From Actinernus sp. WN-2022 (Eukaryota > Cnidaria > Anthozoa > Actiniaria > Actinernidae), in NCBI GenBank assembly GCA_030867875.1, contig JAOWCC010001368.1:1922001-1986000 (forward strand): a DNA stretch of 64,000 bases, written 5' to 3'. This document shows, piece by piece, positions 20,494 to 31,932 of this stretch (position 1 is its first letter; each line of letters starts with the position of its first letter). A model generated the notes under the pieces. The model was not told where the DNA came from and searched no databases. It was given only the letters and a program-made list of their open reading frames with translations. A program made the position numbers and the translations under genes.

Positions 20494-23400
20494 TTGATTC
20501 TGGGCGATGTTCCAGTTCACACTACCAACAGAGTTGGCGTTTATAGCAATCCTTGCTCTTATGTGCAGCGTCAAGTTTGCTTAATGAACCTTGTTTGCAT
20601 TTCAGTGATTCCTAACACTGCACAAGATCAACACCAACCTCTTTGTTTACCTGTGCCGTCGCTCTACAACTATCGTTATCGCCGGTCTCGTTGTTCACAT
20701 GATCGCCATGCAAATGCAGGAAACTTGGTTAAAGTTAAAATCTCGGCAGAGGCTGCTAGCGATAAAAACGGGAACGACAAGAAGTTTCACCTCTCAGTAC
20801 TCAATGCTAGGTCGATCAACAACAAGTCCTTATTGATCAAAGATTACGTTGTGGAGAAGCAGATTGACATTTTAGCTATTACCGAAACGTGGCTAAAAAG
20901 CGGTGAAGTCAATGATTACACTGCGCGGGATGTTTGTCCGAAGGGTTATAAATTTATTCATTGTCCAAGGGAGTGTGGTCGCGGTTGTGGAACTGGTTTC
21001 CTTTTCAAACGTAACTTGAAGATAAAAAAGTTGGAGACAAGATCATACCAGTCGTTTGATTTGTTGTCATCTATCGCCCACCTCCATCTTTGGCGAATAG
21101 GCTTACATATTCCTTATTTCTTGAAGAATTTACATCACTACTGGTGCACATTTCACTTGCTTCTGGAAAACTCGTAATGGTTGGTGACTTTAACTGTCAC
21201 GTGGATGTAGGGGGAGACCTGAATGCCTGTAGGTTTTTAGAGCTACTGCGGATATTCAATCTTGAGCAGCACGTGAATGTGCCAACACATAATAATAACC
21301 ACATACTTGACCTCATTATCACCAGGAAAGATGAAGCCGTGATCAATAACTTACAGGTGCAGGATGCTGGAATCTCTGATCACTTTGTGCTGCATTGTAA
21401 TCTGGATGTGACAAAGCCTCCTAATTTGAAATCAGAAATTTGCTATCGTAGACTCAGTAACATTAACATGGATAACTTTCGCCAGGACATTCTCAAGTCT
21501 GAGTTATATATATCGCCCGCACCAACCCTTGCAGAGCGGTGTGATCAATATGATTTGGTTTTGTCCACTCTATTGGAGAGCCACGCCCCACTCTGTAAAA
21601 AAACCATAACTCTTCGACCTAAAGCACCATGGTACAATCAAGATATTAAAGAACAGAAAACGATACGGCGAAAGAAGGAACGAAAATGGCGTAGCAGTGG
21701 CCTAGAGGTTGATCGACAGGGATATATTGATCAGTGTACTCATGTCAAGAACCTTATCTGCAAAGCAAAGATGGAACATTACTCATCACTTGTTCTGGAT
21801 GCTGGCACAGATAGCAGAAGACTTTTTCATATTGTTGACCGTTTTTTCCATAGAAAACCTGAGAAGCTATATCCCACATGCGAGTCTTCCAAGAGGTTGG
21901 CGGATCAATTTGCAAGGTTTTTCACTGACAAAGTGTCCAAAATCAGGCAAAAGTTGAATACGCCATCATCATATGTTGCCTCGGTGTTTGCTCAGTTGGA
22001 CAACCCTGAGTTATCCTGCTGTTTGGATACATTTACTCCGACTACTGTCGAGGAACTGTCTGATATTTTGGGAAAGACCAAGTTAAAGTCGTGTGGACTC
22101 GACCCTGTTCCAGCGAAGATACTCTCTGTTCAACTAGATGTGATTCTGCCTGTTATTGCTGATATTGTTAATTCATCTTTGGCAAATAGTTGTGTTCCAT
22201 CAACTCTCAAGAAAGCTGCTTTGCACCCAACTCTGAAGAAGTATACTCTGGATTATGAGGACTTTCCCAATTTTCGACCAGTCTCAAACTTGAAGTTCGT
22301 TTCGAAGATGACTGAAAAAGTGGTAGCCTTGCGCTTACTACATGCATCATCTTCGGAGCAATAGCCTCGATGAACTGTTCCAATCTGCCTATAAGCAATT
22401 TCATAGTTGTGAGACAGCACTGGTTCGTGTACAGAATGACATACTTCGTGAAATAGATGACAACTCTAGTGTTCTACTGCTGCTATTAGATCTATCAGCG
22501 GAATTAGACACGGTAGATCACACTATCTTGCTTAGTAGAATGTCTTCTAAATTTGGGATTAAGGGTGATGCATTGAGCTGGTTCAGGTCTTATCTGTCTG
22601 GTCGCACCTAAGCTGTGCATGTCAATAGAGCTATCTCAGACAGTCATGACATAGTATGTGGCGTTCCTCAAGGGTCGGTACTGGGGCCTATATTATATCT
22701 GATATACACGTCACCGATGGGAGACTTTTACGATCACATGACATGAGATTTCATCTATATGCTGATGACACTCAGATTTATGCTTGTTTTAACTATAAGG
22801 ACCAGGATGACCTTGAGCAAGTCAAGTCTTGTGTGGAACTCTGTTTAGTAGACATTATTGACTGGATGGCAGTGAACAAGTTGAAGCTTAATACGGATAA
22901 GACGAAACTTCTGATTCTGAGTTCTAAATTTCGGCCTGAACCTTTTTTCTCCTCACTGACTGTAGGCTCAGATATAATCACTCCAGTGCCTCATGCTCGA
23001 AATATTGGTGTCACATTAGATAAATGTCTTACTATGTCTATACATATTAACAACATTTGTAAGTCAGCATGTTACCACCTTAGAACCATTGCTCGTGCTA
23101 GAAGATATCTGTCGTTTCAGACAACTGAAACGCTTGTTCACGCTTTTGTGACTGTTAAGCTTGATAACGCCAATGCACTGTTGTATGGACTTCCACAGGA
23201 TCAGATTAAAAAGTTACAGCGTGTTCTTAATTCAGCGGCATGCTTGATATTAGGAGCTCACAAGTATGATCATATCACCCCTATTTTAATACAGTTACAC
23301 TGGCTCCCAGTAGAGCAATTAACGTATTATTTACAAGATTATTTTATTGACATTTAAAGCACTACATGGACTTGCTCCGCAATATGTCATGGACATGATC

Positions 23401-23619
23401 AGTCATTGTGTGCCTTGTAGAAATCTTAGATCGTCAAAAGCTAACCTACTTAAGGAACCTAGATTTAATGTAAATAACTATGGTGGTAGAGCTTTTTCTG
23501 TTTGTAGCCCTAGGCTATGGAATAAGCTACCTGCTTCTATTAGAAAATGTGATAATGCTTCTACATTTAAGAGCAAACTGAAGACACACTTGTTTAAAAC
23601 AGCCTATAACGTGTAGGGT
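20494..23619 (+). pseudogene. LINE ORF2: APE endonuclease and reverse transcriptase, frameshifted
   Basis: Open segments lie at 20494-21177, 21090-22364, 22342-22611, 22656-23357 and 23347-23616, so the frame breaks at about 21085, 22350, 22609 (in-frame TAA inside GRT-AVHV), 22690 and 23340. Endonuclease landmarks: LNARSINNKS, ITETWLKSG, VGDFNCHVD, and ISDHFVLH with the catalytic SDH. RT landmarks: [25 protein letters not shown] (motif A altered from AFDTVDH), GVPQGSVLGP and the catalytic LYADDTQIY. The C-terminal HWLPV, FKALHGLAPQY, LWNKLPASIR and LKTHLF segments are typical of CR1/L2 elements. With five lesions it cannot be autonomous. Confidence 0.9.
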
Positions 23620-23860
23620 GGTGATATTTTGTTATTTATTTATTTAAATGAAGTTGTAGATTTTAGATTTTATGATTAATGTGTAAATTTTATGACCAAT
23701 GTAATATTACACCAATGTAAGATTTTGTGATTTATATGTAATTTTTTAATGACCAATGTAATTTTAGACCAATGTAAAGCGCTTAGATCTATTTGTTATA
23801 AGCGCTATATAAGCTTTACTATATTATTATTATTATATATATTATTATTATTTCATTAAA
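20494..23860 (+). mobile_element. CR1/L2-type LINE, nearly full ORF2, inactivated
   Basis: One non-LTR retrotransposon in the plus orientation with endonuclease, reverse transcriptase and a 3' UTR. The 3' end has a hairpin-forming AAGCGCTTAGATC...ATAAGCGCTATATAAGC followed by an ATT/TTA microsatellite (about 23818-23850). The SINE at 51408-51782 has a similar GCGCTATATAAA tail, the usual sign of a SINE borrowing a LINE 3' end. Sequence 5' of the endonuclease is short. The 2A-like fragment at 17346-17913 could be its displaced start, but this is unproven. Confidence 0.88.
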
Positions 23861-24574
23861 CGATTTTGGCGGTAATCTAGTGGCGCGCGCGCCATGTTTG
23901 TGTACAATTTTTGCGTCTTTTCACTCAGTTTGAGCGAAGTAAACATTTCAAACTCAAAGTAAGCTGATGGTTAGAAAGCAGTACTCTTTCAGTTCACAAG
24001 ACTACTAGTTAAAGTAGTAAGTTAATGGTTTTAATATTATTGAAAAACACAAGGGAATAGGGAACCTAGTGACTGTTGGTTATTCGCATTACTTCTGAGC
24101 CACTTGAAGTCGAACTACATGTTGAACTACCTTTTTTGTTCTGATGAAGTGCTAGCGCTCGAAACGTCAGCTGCTACTCGATCCCCACGGCGGTTAGCAT
24201 ACCTTAATCGACTTTTAGTTCATCATATCTGTGGTTACATGTAACATGACTCGGAATTTCTCCACTTGAAGCTGCTTATGGTCGAAAACAATTGTCTTTG
24301 GGGTCATATGAAGTAATAAACTTATTCACACTCTCGACTGAATATTTCAAAGATCCTGAGCAAGTTAACTGTCTACAAACTAGCTGTTTTTCTTCATGTG
24401 ATTAATGTACTGAAGGAATAGTATCTGATTTGAGTAATTGTGAGTGGATTTACCTTTTAAACTTTATTGAAAATCTTCAATATTCAAATTTTTTGCCTAC
24501 TTTGTGTTCTCCGTCAACAATACAAATTGGTAATTTAAAACTCTAAAGTTACGATGTGTTGAATAATAGAACAT
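23861..24574. other. Non-coding, contains a hammerhead-like motif
   Basis: Apart from the ribozyme-like element near 24141 and its conserved flank CCACGGCGGTTAGCATACC (about 24184-24202), nothing is recognised. Confidence 0.5.
24141..24171 (+). ncRNA. Second hammerhead-ribozyme-like core
   Basis: CTGATGA, then AGTGCTAGCGCTC (stem II AGTG/CGCT with loop CTAG), then GAAAC and GTC. It is followed by GCTGCTACTCG and CCACGGCGGTTAGCATACC, shared with the minus-strand copy at 15612-15642. Stem I would have at most about three pairs with the upstream bases. It is the same repeat family, here without an obvious target duplication. Confidence 0.55.
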
Positions 24575-24860
24575 CTCTGTTCAAACCTCCAACATATGAT
24601 GCTTTGCGTGAGTGATCTGACATTTGTTATCGCGCGAAATTCGAATTGAACGATTAAGTGTTTGTAAACAGTTCTAAAACATTATATCGACATGCATTAC
24701 GAAGCAACTAGCTTCCTTTTTATTGGCAATTTAGTATTAGAAGAGGAGAAAACTGGAAGCCTGCGTACTTGCTTTACTGTTCTGAATTTGAAATTTTTAA
24801 TCACAAAGGGCGAGGAGCATTCCTATTATAGTGGGGGTCCTTGTTTAAGACATTTGTCAT
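24575..24860 (+). repeat. Dispersed repeat, inverted copy at 53010-53360
   Basis: Shared blocks include ACATCTCTGTTCAAA (with changes), TATCGCGCGAAATTCGAAT, ACTGTTCTGAATTTGAAATT and AATCACAAAGGGCGA. The other copy is on the opposite strand next to a CCGTACC-type MITE. No coding potential. Confidence 0.7.
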
Positions 24861-25005
24861 TTAACCCCACCACACCCTCATGTAAGCCATGTTTTTTTGC
24901 ACAAGTACTTAATATTTGCTCTATCACAGTTTATCGATAACTTAGCGTGCCGCAAATAATTTACTAATAGTTTAAAAAATAAAAATAAACAGTTAATTCA
25001 CTCAC

Positions 25006-28000
25006 CTCAAGACAGATACAACATTCGTCATGTCCCGAATTTGGCCGACATTTATGATTGTTCTTCAATTTCTTGTCCAAACAAACATTGCACACATCGC
25101 AATGAAACGATCTGTCCGTGTGAATACGACAGATACCACACGGTTGACAGTGGTACGGTGTCTTCTCTATACCCGTATAATGCTTACATATTCCACAGAA
25201 ATAATCAGACAGTTTGGTGTTACAGTTGGTACACGTGTGACTGTCCTCGTTGATCTCCTGCTCCGTGAGACATACACGACACTGCAAATGTGTCGAATGT
25301 AAAGCCTTGGCTGACGTGTTCTTGCAGTTACCCGAACGATTATGACACCGATGACACGGATAGAAAACATCGCAGCATGGGAATTTGACGTGACACTTTC
25401 GTTTATAGTGCTCACAGGGCCATTCTATTGCAGACTCCTGTACTGGAAGACGTGCCGGTACGGGATGGGCTTCCTCTGAACCATTCCTTTCTCGTTCTTT
25501 TTGCTCTCTGCATTGTGTTCTTCGTTTTAATTCCTCCCTTTCTCTAGTCTCCCGCTCTTCTCTTTCATCTACAACCTCTCTTGCTGCACGTTCCCTAGCC
25601 TCGCGCTCGTCCCGCTGTCGCTCACCTTCTCGTGTCCCACGTTCTCGAGTTTTATGTTCACGTGCCTCACGCTCTTGTTTTTCAAGATCTCGAGCTTCTT
25701 GCTCCAATCGCTCACACACTTCCCTTTCTTCCACAAAACGATCTATCGTCGAACACGCTGATGCTATAGCTACTTCCATAGATCTCAATGAATCATCCTG
25801 TTCAACCTTGTAGTATTCAAAGGTAGACAAAGCATCTGTAGATACTTGCTCTGCTCTTGCCACTACTACATGCACTTCCCTGTTAAAATCTAGAATCCAT
25901 GAGTGCGCTCCCAGTGCTTTTGAATTCTTATTTTCACTTAAGGTGAAATCACGGGATTGTTTAGATGACTGACTGTGACAAAGATTGCTACTAAGGCTAG
26001 ACCCATTATTTGGATTAGTCATGCAGCTTTCAACTAAGACAGGCGGTCCTAGCCCACAATCTATAACCTCGTCAGATTGACCCGTGGCTCTAGAGGTTTG
26101 TTGTGATGAAACTGAAACTTCAAAAGTTTGATGTGACAGATTGCACACAGAGGAGATTGGTGAGACTTCTTGGTTTTGTCCAGACGTCCTCTGAAATGAC
26201 TTGTTTGAAAAGACTTTGTCATGAACAGGTTCACTGCTCGAGCTAATACTGCATCCTTCAACTTGAATGGTCGATCTTTGACTGCAAATTGTACCATTAC
26301 TCGAAATACTAGATCGTTTTGATGGAATGGAAAGGCTTGACTCAGTTGTGTTAACAAAATGCGGTGGGTTATGAGGTGGAGACCTCCGGGGGAAACACTG
26401 ATCGTGCCTAGATATCCTTGCACAAGGAGATGTGTCATTTACACCAGTTGGCAAAAGGGAATCAGTCGATGGACTCTCTTGTGTCCTGTAATCTGAAAGC
26501 GACGTGGAAGGAGGAAGAGGAGACACGTGACATGATCCAATAGTTGTGTCGACCGGCAGTGAAGGTGCTTCATAGCTGGCATCCATTCCATGGACAAACG
26601 AGTGATGATGCTCAATCCCATGGTCCTGTAGCGGCTCGGCACTCCTAGATAGAGAGGGAATGGGACTAGGATCAATCCTGGTAGTTTCCTGTATTTCATC
26701 CTGTGGTGTTACGAGGGGTTCTATACATCGGCGTGCCCCAGTCCCCCAGATCCCACTCGCATCCAAGAAATGCCGTGTCTGTTGTTTAGGCCTGGCACCC
26801 TGAGTTAGAAACGCGGTTGAGCTGTTAACACTACTGTCACTTGAGGGCGGTAACGTAGAGGTTCCATCCACAGAAGCTGTCTTCACGGTTTGTGTTGTAT
26901 TTACCTTTTGGCCCATATTCATTTCATGGGAATTCTCCACAATACTTTCATCTAATGGATGATTGGAACTACGTTGCTTAGTGTTAGCAACCGTAGTTAC
27001 TTCAGATCCTTGTGGTAACTTGTTAATGCCTTCCATCTCATCCGGTAACGTTTCTGATCCACCAAGAATTGAATCTTCGAACTTTTGTACTGAACGCTTT
27101 CCACTGACTTGGTCTCCATCTGCAACAACTTTTTCACCCAACACAAATTTATATGCCATGTTGTTCTCATTCTTTGCAGTGAATGAAAAGTGATTTGCAA
27201 ACGAAGGGTTGATAACAGATGTAGGATTCTTGTTTTCCTCTCTTTTATCTCGGGTTACATCACTTGACATCTCTCCATTCTTATTCATATTTGCACCATA
27301 CGTCATCTCAGGGTTGTCGTCCTCCTGAGCTGGCTGGAATTCCACATTATTTCTACCCGTTTCTGTTTCCAAATCAGCTGAATCGAAAGAAATTAATCTC
27401 GCTGCATTGAGAACTGTGAAAGGATTCCCATTTACAGAGAACTTGGCGTCGAAAGAATCTACTCTTTCTGAAACTGTAACACCGTTCAAACGTCTGGGAC
27501 ACGTGCGTCCATCAATAACATCTTCTCCAGACGCACTATCATCGTTGGAAACTGTAACACCGTTCAAATGTCTGGGACACATGGGTCCATCAATAATATC
27601 TTCCCCAGACGCACTATCATCGTTGGAAACTGTAACACCGTTCAAACGTTTGGGACACATGGGTCCATCAATAACATCTTCCCCAGACGCACTATCATCG
27701 TTGGAAACTGTAACACCGTTCAAACGCCTGGGACACATGGGTCCATCAATAACATCTTCCCCAGACGCACTATCATCGTTGTTTGATGTCCCTTTATTCC
27801 TGGAGGTTTGGAGTTGTTCTGGAAGAGAATCAACCGACTTCCATTGCGATCCAACTTCACTCGTTCTTGGTGAAGGTAACTTACCATTAAAGCCACTTTC
27901 TGAGCTTGGGACTGGCATGGTAACCAGGTTCGGGTTTTCTTTCTTCTTATTCATCAGATCCATGGAAAGTTTACTTTTGGATAAGTCTCTCTCAGCCTTT

Positions 28001-28629
28001 TTACGTTTAAAATTTGTAGCACCAATCTCGAGAAGAATCTCCCTAGAATTCTAAAAAAGAGAATACAACAATAACAAAGTAAATACGGCACATTGATTGA
28101 TATCAAAATTAATTATATTATTGAAATATTGCTTGAATGCGCAGGTGTGAATAAGCAACACACAACGTTGTCTGTTTGGTACCATTCGACTGTTTCTCTG
28201 CAGAGCATTTAAACTGATGCTCATTTCTTTCTGATAGAAAACAAATAAAGAAACACATTATTTAAAATAATGTATCAACCATACCCCTTCATTGAGTTAG
28301 GCGTAGTCATTCATATCATCACTTACCAGGAGATTTTCTCCTGTAGTCTGCACACCCTTGTCTGATACCTCGGGCTCATGTTCGAGACCAAGTGAGTCAG
28401 TTTGTGTAAATCCTTCCAAGACAACTGGAGAATATGGCTCGTTGGTGCACGATGCACAACTCTTCGCATCCGGGGACTCTTCGAAATGAAATGCTTGGCC
28501 AGCACCTGCACATGCTTCAGATCCATAATCTTCATCTGTTAATTCCTTGATATAAGCGTAAAATGAAGGCAAGAAAACGAGCAATAAGAACAAAAGGGAA
28601 TACACTCTAGCAGGTGCCATGCTTCGCAT
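25006..28629 (-). CDS. CHY/CTCHY zinc-finger protein (RCHY1/Pirh2-like), partial, two exons seen
   Basis: Exon A is 28629-28327, donor GTAAGT. Exon B is 28050-25006, acceptor TCTTTTTTAG, donor GTGAGT. Both joins are in phase 0 and the frame stays open, giving 101 plus 1015 codons. Exon A starts MRSMAPARV and encodes a signal-peptide-like hydrophobic run (SLLFLLLVFLPSFYA). Exon B, numbered from the internal MDLM, has four 26-residue repeats (about 66-165), a long Ser/Thr-rich stretch, an Arg/Glu-rich coiled coil (about 750-830), then CHY (849-920) and CTCHY (about 921-975) zinc-binding regions (CEHYKRKC, CCDVFYPCHRCH, YFCGICKHYTG, CGICRIH, FHCDVCNVC). It stops at DECCICLE, the first half of a RING. 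In RCHY1/Pirh2 this arrangement is a ubiquitin E3 ligase. The remaining RING exon was not found downstream. The N-terminus is far longer than RCHY1 (about 260 residues), and joining exon A is a prediction. Confidence 0.78.
27475..27786 (-). repeat. 78-bp coding minisatellite, 4 copies
   Basis: Four tandem 78-base units inside exon B encode 26-residue repeats of the form NDDSASGEDVIDG, then PMCPRRLNGVTVS. Units differ by a few substitutions (R/K, R/H, P/R, M/T). The high nucleotide identity means recent expansion or homogenisation. Copy number is likely polymorphic. Confidence 0.92.
28051..28326 (-). other. Predicted 276-bp intron
   Basis: Begins GTAAGTGATG after the codon for Leu at the end of exon A and ends with the pyrimidine run TTCTCTTTTTTAG before exon B. 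Both boundaries are in phase 0. The sequence between contains stops in all frames on the minus strand. Confidence 0.7.
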
Positions 28630-28862
28630 GTGACTACAATGATACGAAGAGAAATAAAGACTACGTGTTCACCCACAGAACAGCGTGTCATTTATTATGC
28701 CAATAACTTCAGAACTGATCAGTCACAAGTATAATGTATCGTGTTGCATTAATCCACCTGCCTCGTTGGGGCACAAGAAAGCACAGGAAAGGGGAAGGAA
28801 CGCAAAGGACTAAGGGAAGGGCGAAGAAAGGGAAGCGCCTGGCAGCTGGAAGGAATATATTA

Positions 28863-29101
28863 TCCGGGGTAGCGTAGTGGTTTAGCGCTTCGCCTCTCAC
28901 TTCTGTGGCCCAGGTTCGATCTCCGGACGCGGCGCCATATGTGAGTTGAGTTTGTTGGTATCTCGCCCTTGCTCCGAGGGTTTTTCTCCGGGTTGTCCGG
29001 TTTTCCTCCCTCCACAAAAACTAACACGCTAAATTCCGATTCGACCTGTGAATTAGCCGGGTCCTGGCTTTGATCAGCCTCTATGGTTGTTTCAGGTCCC
29101 C
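28863..29101 (+). mobile_element. tRNA-derived SINE, second full-length copy
   Basis: The head has GGTAGCGTAGTGG (A-box region) and GGTTCGATCTCC (B-box). The central TCTCGCCCTTGCTCCGAGGG and TTTTCTCCGGGTTGTCCGG are followed by the tail to CAGGTCCCC. It is the same family as 13224-13467, with only scattered differences. It sits between the two host-gene exon groups on the opposite strand. Confidence 0.85.
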
Positions 29102-29320
29102 AGAATTCTTTTTATTTTTGGAGTTTTTAGCTACTCTTTTCGAAGTTTGTCGGCATTACCACAAGAAAGAAAGTATTTGTAAGAGTTTAAGTGGAAGACT
29201 TGAAGTCTTGAAAAGTAAATTGGTAAATATGGTGACCGTGACACAGCTGCCATCATACGTACAGCCAATCACAGGATACATGCTCCAAACGTTCCCAAAC
29301 AATATAACAAAATTGATTAC

Positions 29321-30465
29321 CTTTAATATCCGATCAGTATTCTGGTCAGCGGTCTTCCTCTCCGGATATTCCAAACTCTCTATAATTTGGCACCAGTCCC
29401 TGGCCGCGCTATGAGTCCACTTAACTCCTATATCACGTGAGCAATCCTTCATTGTTTGACAGATCATACGCAAGACCGTACTTCTCTTATTAATGACGTC
29501 ACTTGCACTAATTGTATTAAGCACCATGTAGATGTGATTACTGTGATGACGGATCTCCAAGAAGCATTTTGGCGGACCTGGCAGTGTTAATAAAGTATAT
29601 CTCATGTCTCTCATTTCCAAAGAAATACCATGGAGTCTTATCGAGTAAAGGACGAGCACTTGGTAGAAGGCACTAGTTTCAATATCATCTTTGAAGTCAA
29701 AGCAGTTTTTGAATGGAAACTTTTCATTCTGATCATGGTTAGGTTGTCGATTAAAGAAGGCAAGCATATCATCATTCAGAATGGACGGTAGTAGGTGAAA
29801 AGGTAAATGCAGATTTTGGAAAGACATTTTTGGTAATAATGCTTTTATCTTAACATCAAATCTTTTGGCATCTTTAGGCATCACACGAACAATGCTGTGA
29901 TAGTTTCTTTTTACATTCTTCACATATCTCCAAGGAAAAGAAAGAAATTCCATTTCTTTTTGGGAAACTATGTAATCATAGTCATCTTCACCAATACACG
30001 GTCGCAGTCCAGAAGACAAACGTGGTTTAATCGTAACGACTATTGGTAATAATGTTTTGTTCATTTCAGGCACGGTTTTGGGATTTAGAAGCAATACATG
30101 AGCAATACATTGTCGACATTTCGTTTCTACGTAGCTCACAGCAATTGGTAAAGGCTCCAGAGCATTTTCGAAATTGTTGAACATAAAGGTTACCTTCCTA
30201 TAGTAACAAATGATGATTATGTAAGCATAGATATTAGTCACATGAGTGGTATTTTCCATCAACGCTCGTGACATTTGAAGTCCAGTCTCCTTTGTACAGA
30301 TGGACTTTAGGAGTTCGTCAAATGCTGTTAGAGCGCACAGCTTTGACGCTTCCGCCGTTTCCTTAGTTTTGAAAGATCTCGTGAGTGAAGCTTTCCAAGT
30401 GTTATCACGATCAGCAATACATGTGTTATTCGCCATGTCCTGCTCATCTTTGATCAAATCCTCAG
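29321..30465 (-). CDS. Large exon of an unrecognised protein
   Basis: Open for 381 codons, bounded by an acceptor (TTTCATTTACAG before 30465, entering two bases into a codon) and a probable donor AAG|GTAATC after 29321. There is no need for an internal start, although MANNTCIADRD near the beginning could be one. The N-terminal segment SFKTKETAEASKLCALTAFDELL resembles the second helix of a double-stranded-RNA-binding fold, but the rest of that fold is not clear. The remainder is rich in hydrophobic and basic residues with scattered cysteines (KCRQC) and no motif I recognise. Composition and the absence of stops over 1.1 kb argue for a real host exon rather than a transposon. Donor phase 0 does not join usefully to exon A at 28629, so it is probably a separate gene or needs another exon. 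Function unknown. Confidence 0.6.
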
Positions 30466-31081
30466 CTGTAAATGAAACAGAGCAATTAAATCAGCGACCA
30501 AACGACATGTTAAATATACATGTACAGTGGCTATGATCTTTCTCTAATTTTTTTCCTTGTCTGTCCATGTAAGTTATAATTGTTGTTCTAAATAGCTTTG
30601 TATGATCTATTTTCTTATATTGTATCACATGAACTGTACTTGTAAAAGTTTAAGATAGGCAGTGGTTAACTCGAAAGTTATGTGCCACTTTTCCACTATT
30701 ACTGCGTACAATCTTCCTTTTCTTCCTCTAACTTTTTTTGTAATTGTATTTTTTTTACACGAACCAGAGGAGGCGGCTGAAATCCAGGCTAAATGTATAG
30801 TCATCTTCTAAAAAATATCAATGCCAATTTTTACGTCAAAAGTCACGATAACTCATGCCATAACCTACAGCAACAACCAGTATTCTGTCTTTCATTAAAC
30901 AGTTGTTCCATATCAATATGACTCTTTAAAACTTGCAAAGTAATGCTGACTCAGCGTTTTAGCTCATTTTTAATTCTCATGACATACACGCAGCGCCTGG
31001 TGATTCAAAATGTTTATTTCGTTTCCTTGAAAAATATTACTAAGTTGTATTAACCCTTATTTCATTTTTGACACATTTCTG
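30466..31081. other. Non-coding; contains a MITE half-arm
   Basis: No gene recognised. At 30760-30791 ACGAACCAGAGGAGGCGGCT, then GAAATCCAGGCTA, matches one arm of the palindromic MITE at 35595-35700. Confidence 0.55.
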
Positions 31082-31290
31082 TTGTTATTCGATAACTTTT
31101 ATTTCACGAAGATCCCAGTGAATTTCAATATTTTGCTCATTAGCTATTCAAAGCATTTATATGTGGGTATTTATATGATATAAATACCTTGCATATCTAA
31201 TGAGCTATATAAAAGCTCTTGAATACCTAATCAGGTCTTTATATTGAAATACACTGGTATGTTGGTGAAATAAAGGTTATCTAATAACAA
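31082..31290. mobile_element. Foldback element, 209 bp
   Basis: TTGTTATTCGATAACTTTTA on the left mirrors TAACAATAATCTATTGGAAA read from the right on the complementary strand. Pairing resumes with CCAGTGAATTTCAATAT against the right-hand CCAGTGTATTTCAATAT. A perfect inner hairpin GGTATTTATATGATATAAAT is near the centre. Confidence 0.72.
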
Positions 31291-31736
31291 TGAAATAAGT
31301 CAGTTAAATAGCTATGGCCCTCGGGATGTATATGGCTGAATGCCGAGGTTTGAGGTATTTAACTCTTACATAAACTAGTTTAGTCAAAACAGTTTTCACC
31401 TTTTGACAACGAAACTTTATTCCCAAGCATACCAACGCAGTTGTGGAGAGAACAGTATAATATTATAATATTAAACAGGAAGTTCTGGTATAACAGGTTA
31501 ACCCCTCCTCTTTTCATGCCCCTGGAACTCAAAATTTGAAATTCAAATTGCAGAGCAGCGAAGAAAGTAAGCGAGCATATCAGTCCTCTCCTGGTAGAAT
31601 GTTCAGAATTAAACAAGCTACAAAAAAAAATGAACAGACGATAGTTGTTCATTAATGACCGCTACTGTTTACTTTAGCCCTTACTCTGAAGTTTAATTTG
31701 TTTTAAGTGTTTGATTGAAATTACGAGCGATAAGCA
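31291..31736. other. No gene recognised
   Basis: AT-rich. Short minus-strand frames only. Nothing supported. Confidence 0.45.
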
Positions 31737-31827
31737 ATCTGAGGGAGCACTAGTCCTACGATTTTACGTCCTTATCCGAGAAGACGTGAAGGTCTAACCG
31801 TTTACTGTATTATGTAAAGGCAGCACC

Positions 31828-31859
<32 letters not shown>

Positions 31860-31932
31860 AGTCCGGCCGGGGTTTGAACCCTCGACCTTCCGCTCAACAG
31901 ACCGGTGCTTACCCACTGAGCTAACCGGGAAG
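31737..31932 (-). mobile_element. tRNA-derived SINE, different family
   Basis: On the minus strand GGTTAGCTCAGTGGGTAAGC (A-box) and GAGGGTTCAAACCCC (B-box) form a tRNA-like head. A body with GTAGAAGGTGCTGCCTTTAC and CTTCTCGGATAAGGACGTAA follows. The anticodon arm does not pair, so it is not a tRNA gene. The body differs from the 13.2/28.9-kb SINE family. Confidence 0.75.

Noticed and set aside
28327..30465. Joining the 29321-30465 exon to the exon at 28629 as one gene
   Set aside because: The phase-0 donor at 29321 leads to an early stop if spliced to the AG just upstream of 28629. A SINE also lies between. Left as separate models.
31857..31931. tRNA-Asn gene (a GTT triplet is present in the expected place)
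   Set aside because: The anticodon stem fails to pair and the segment continues into a SINE body.
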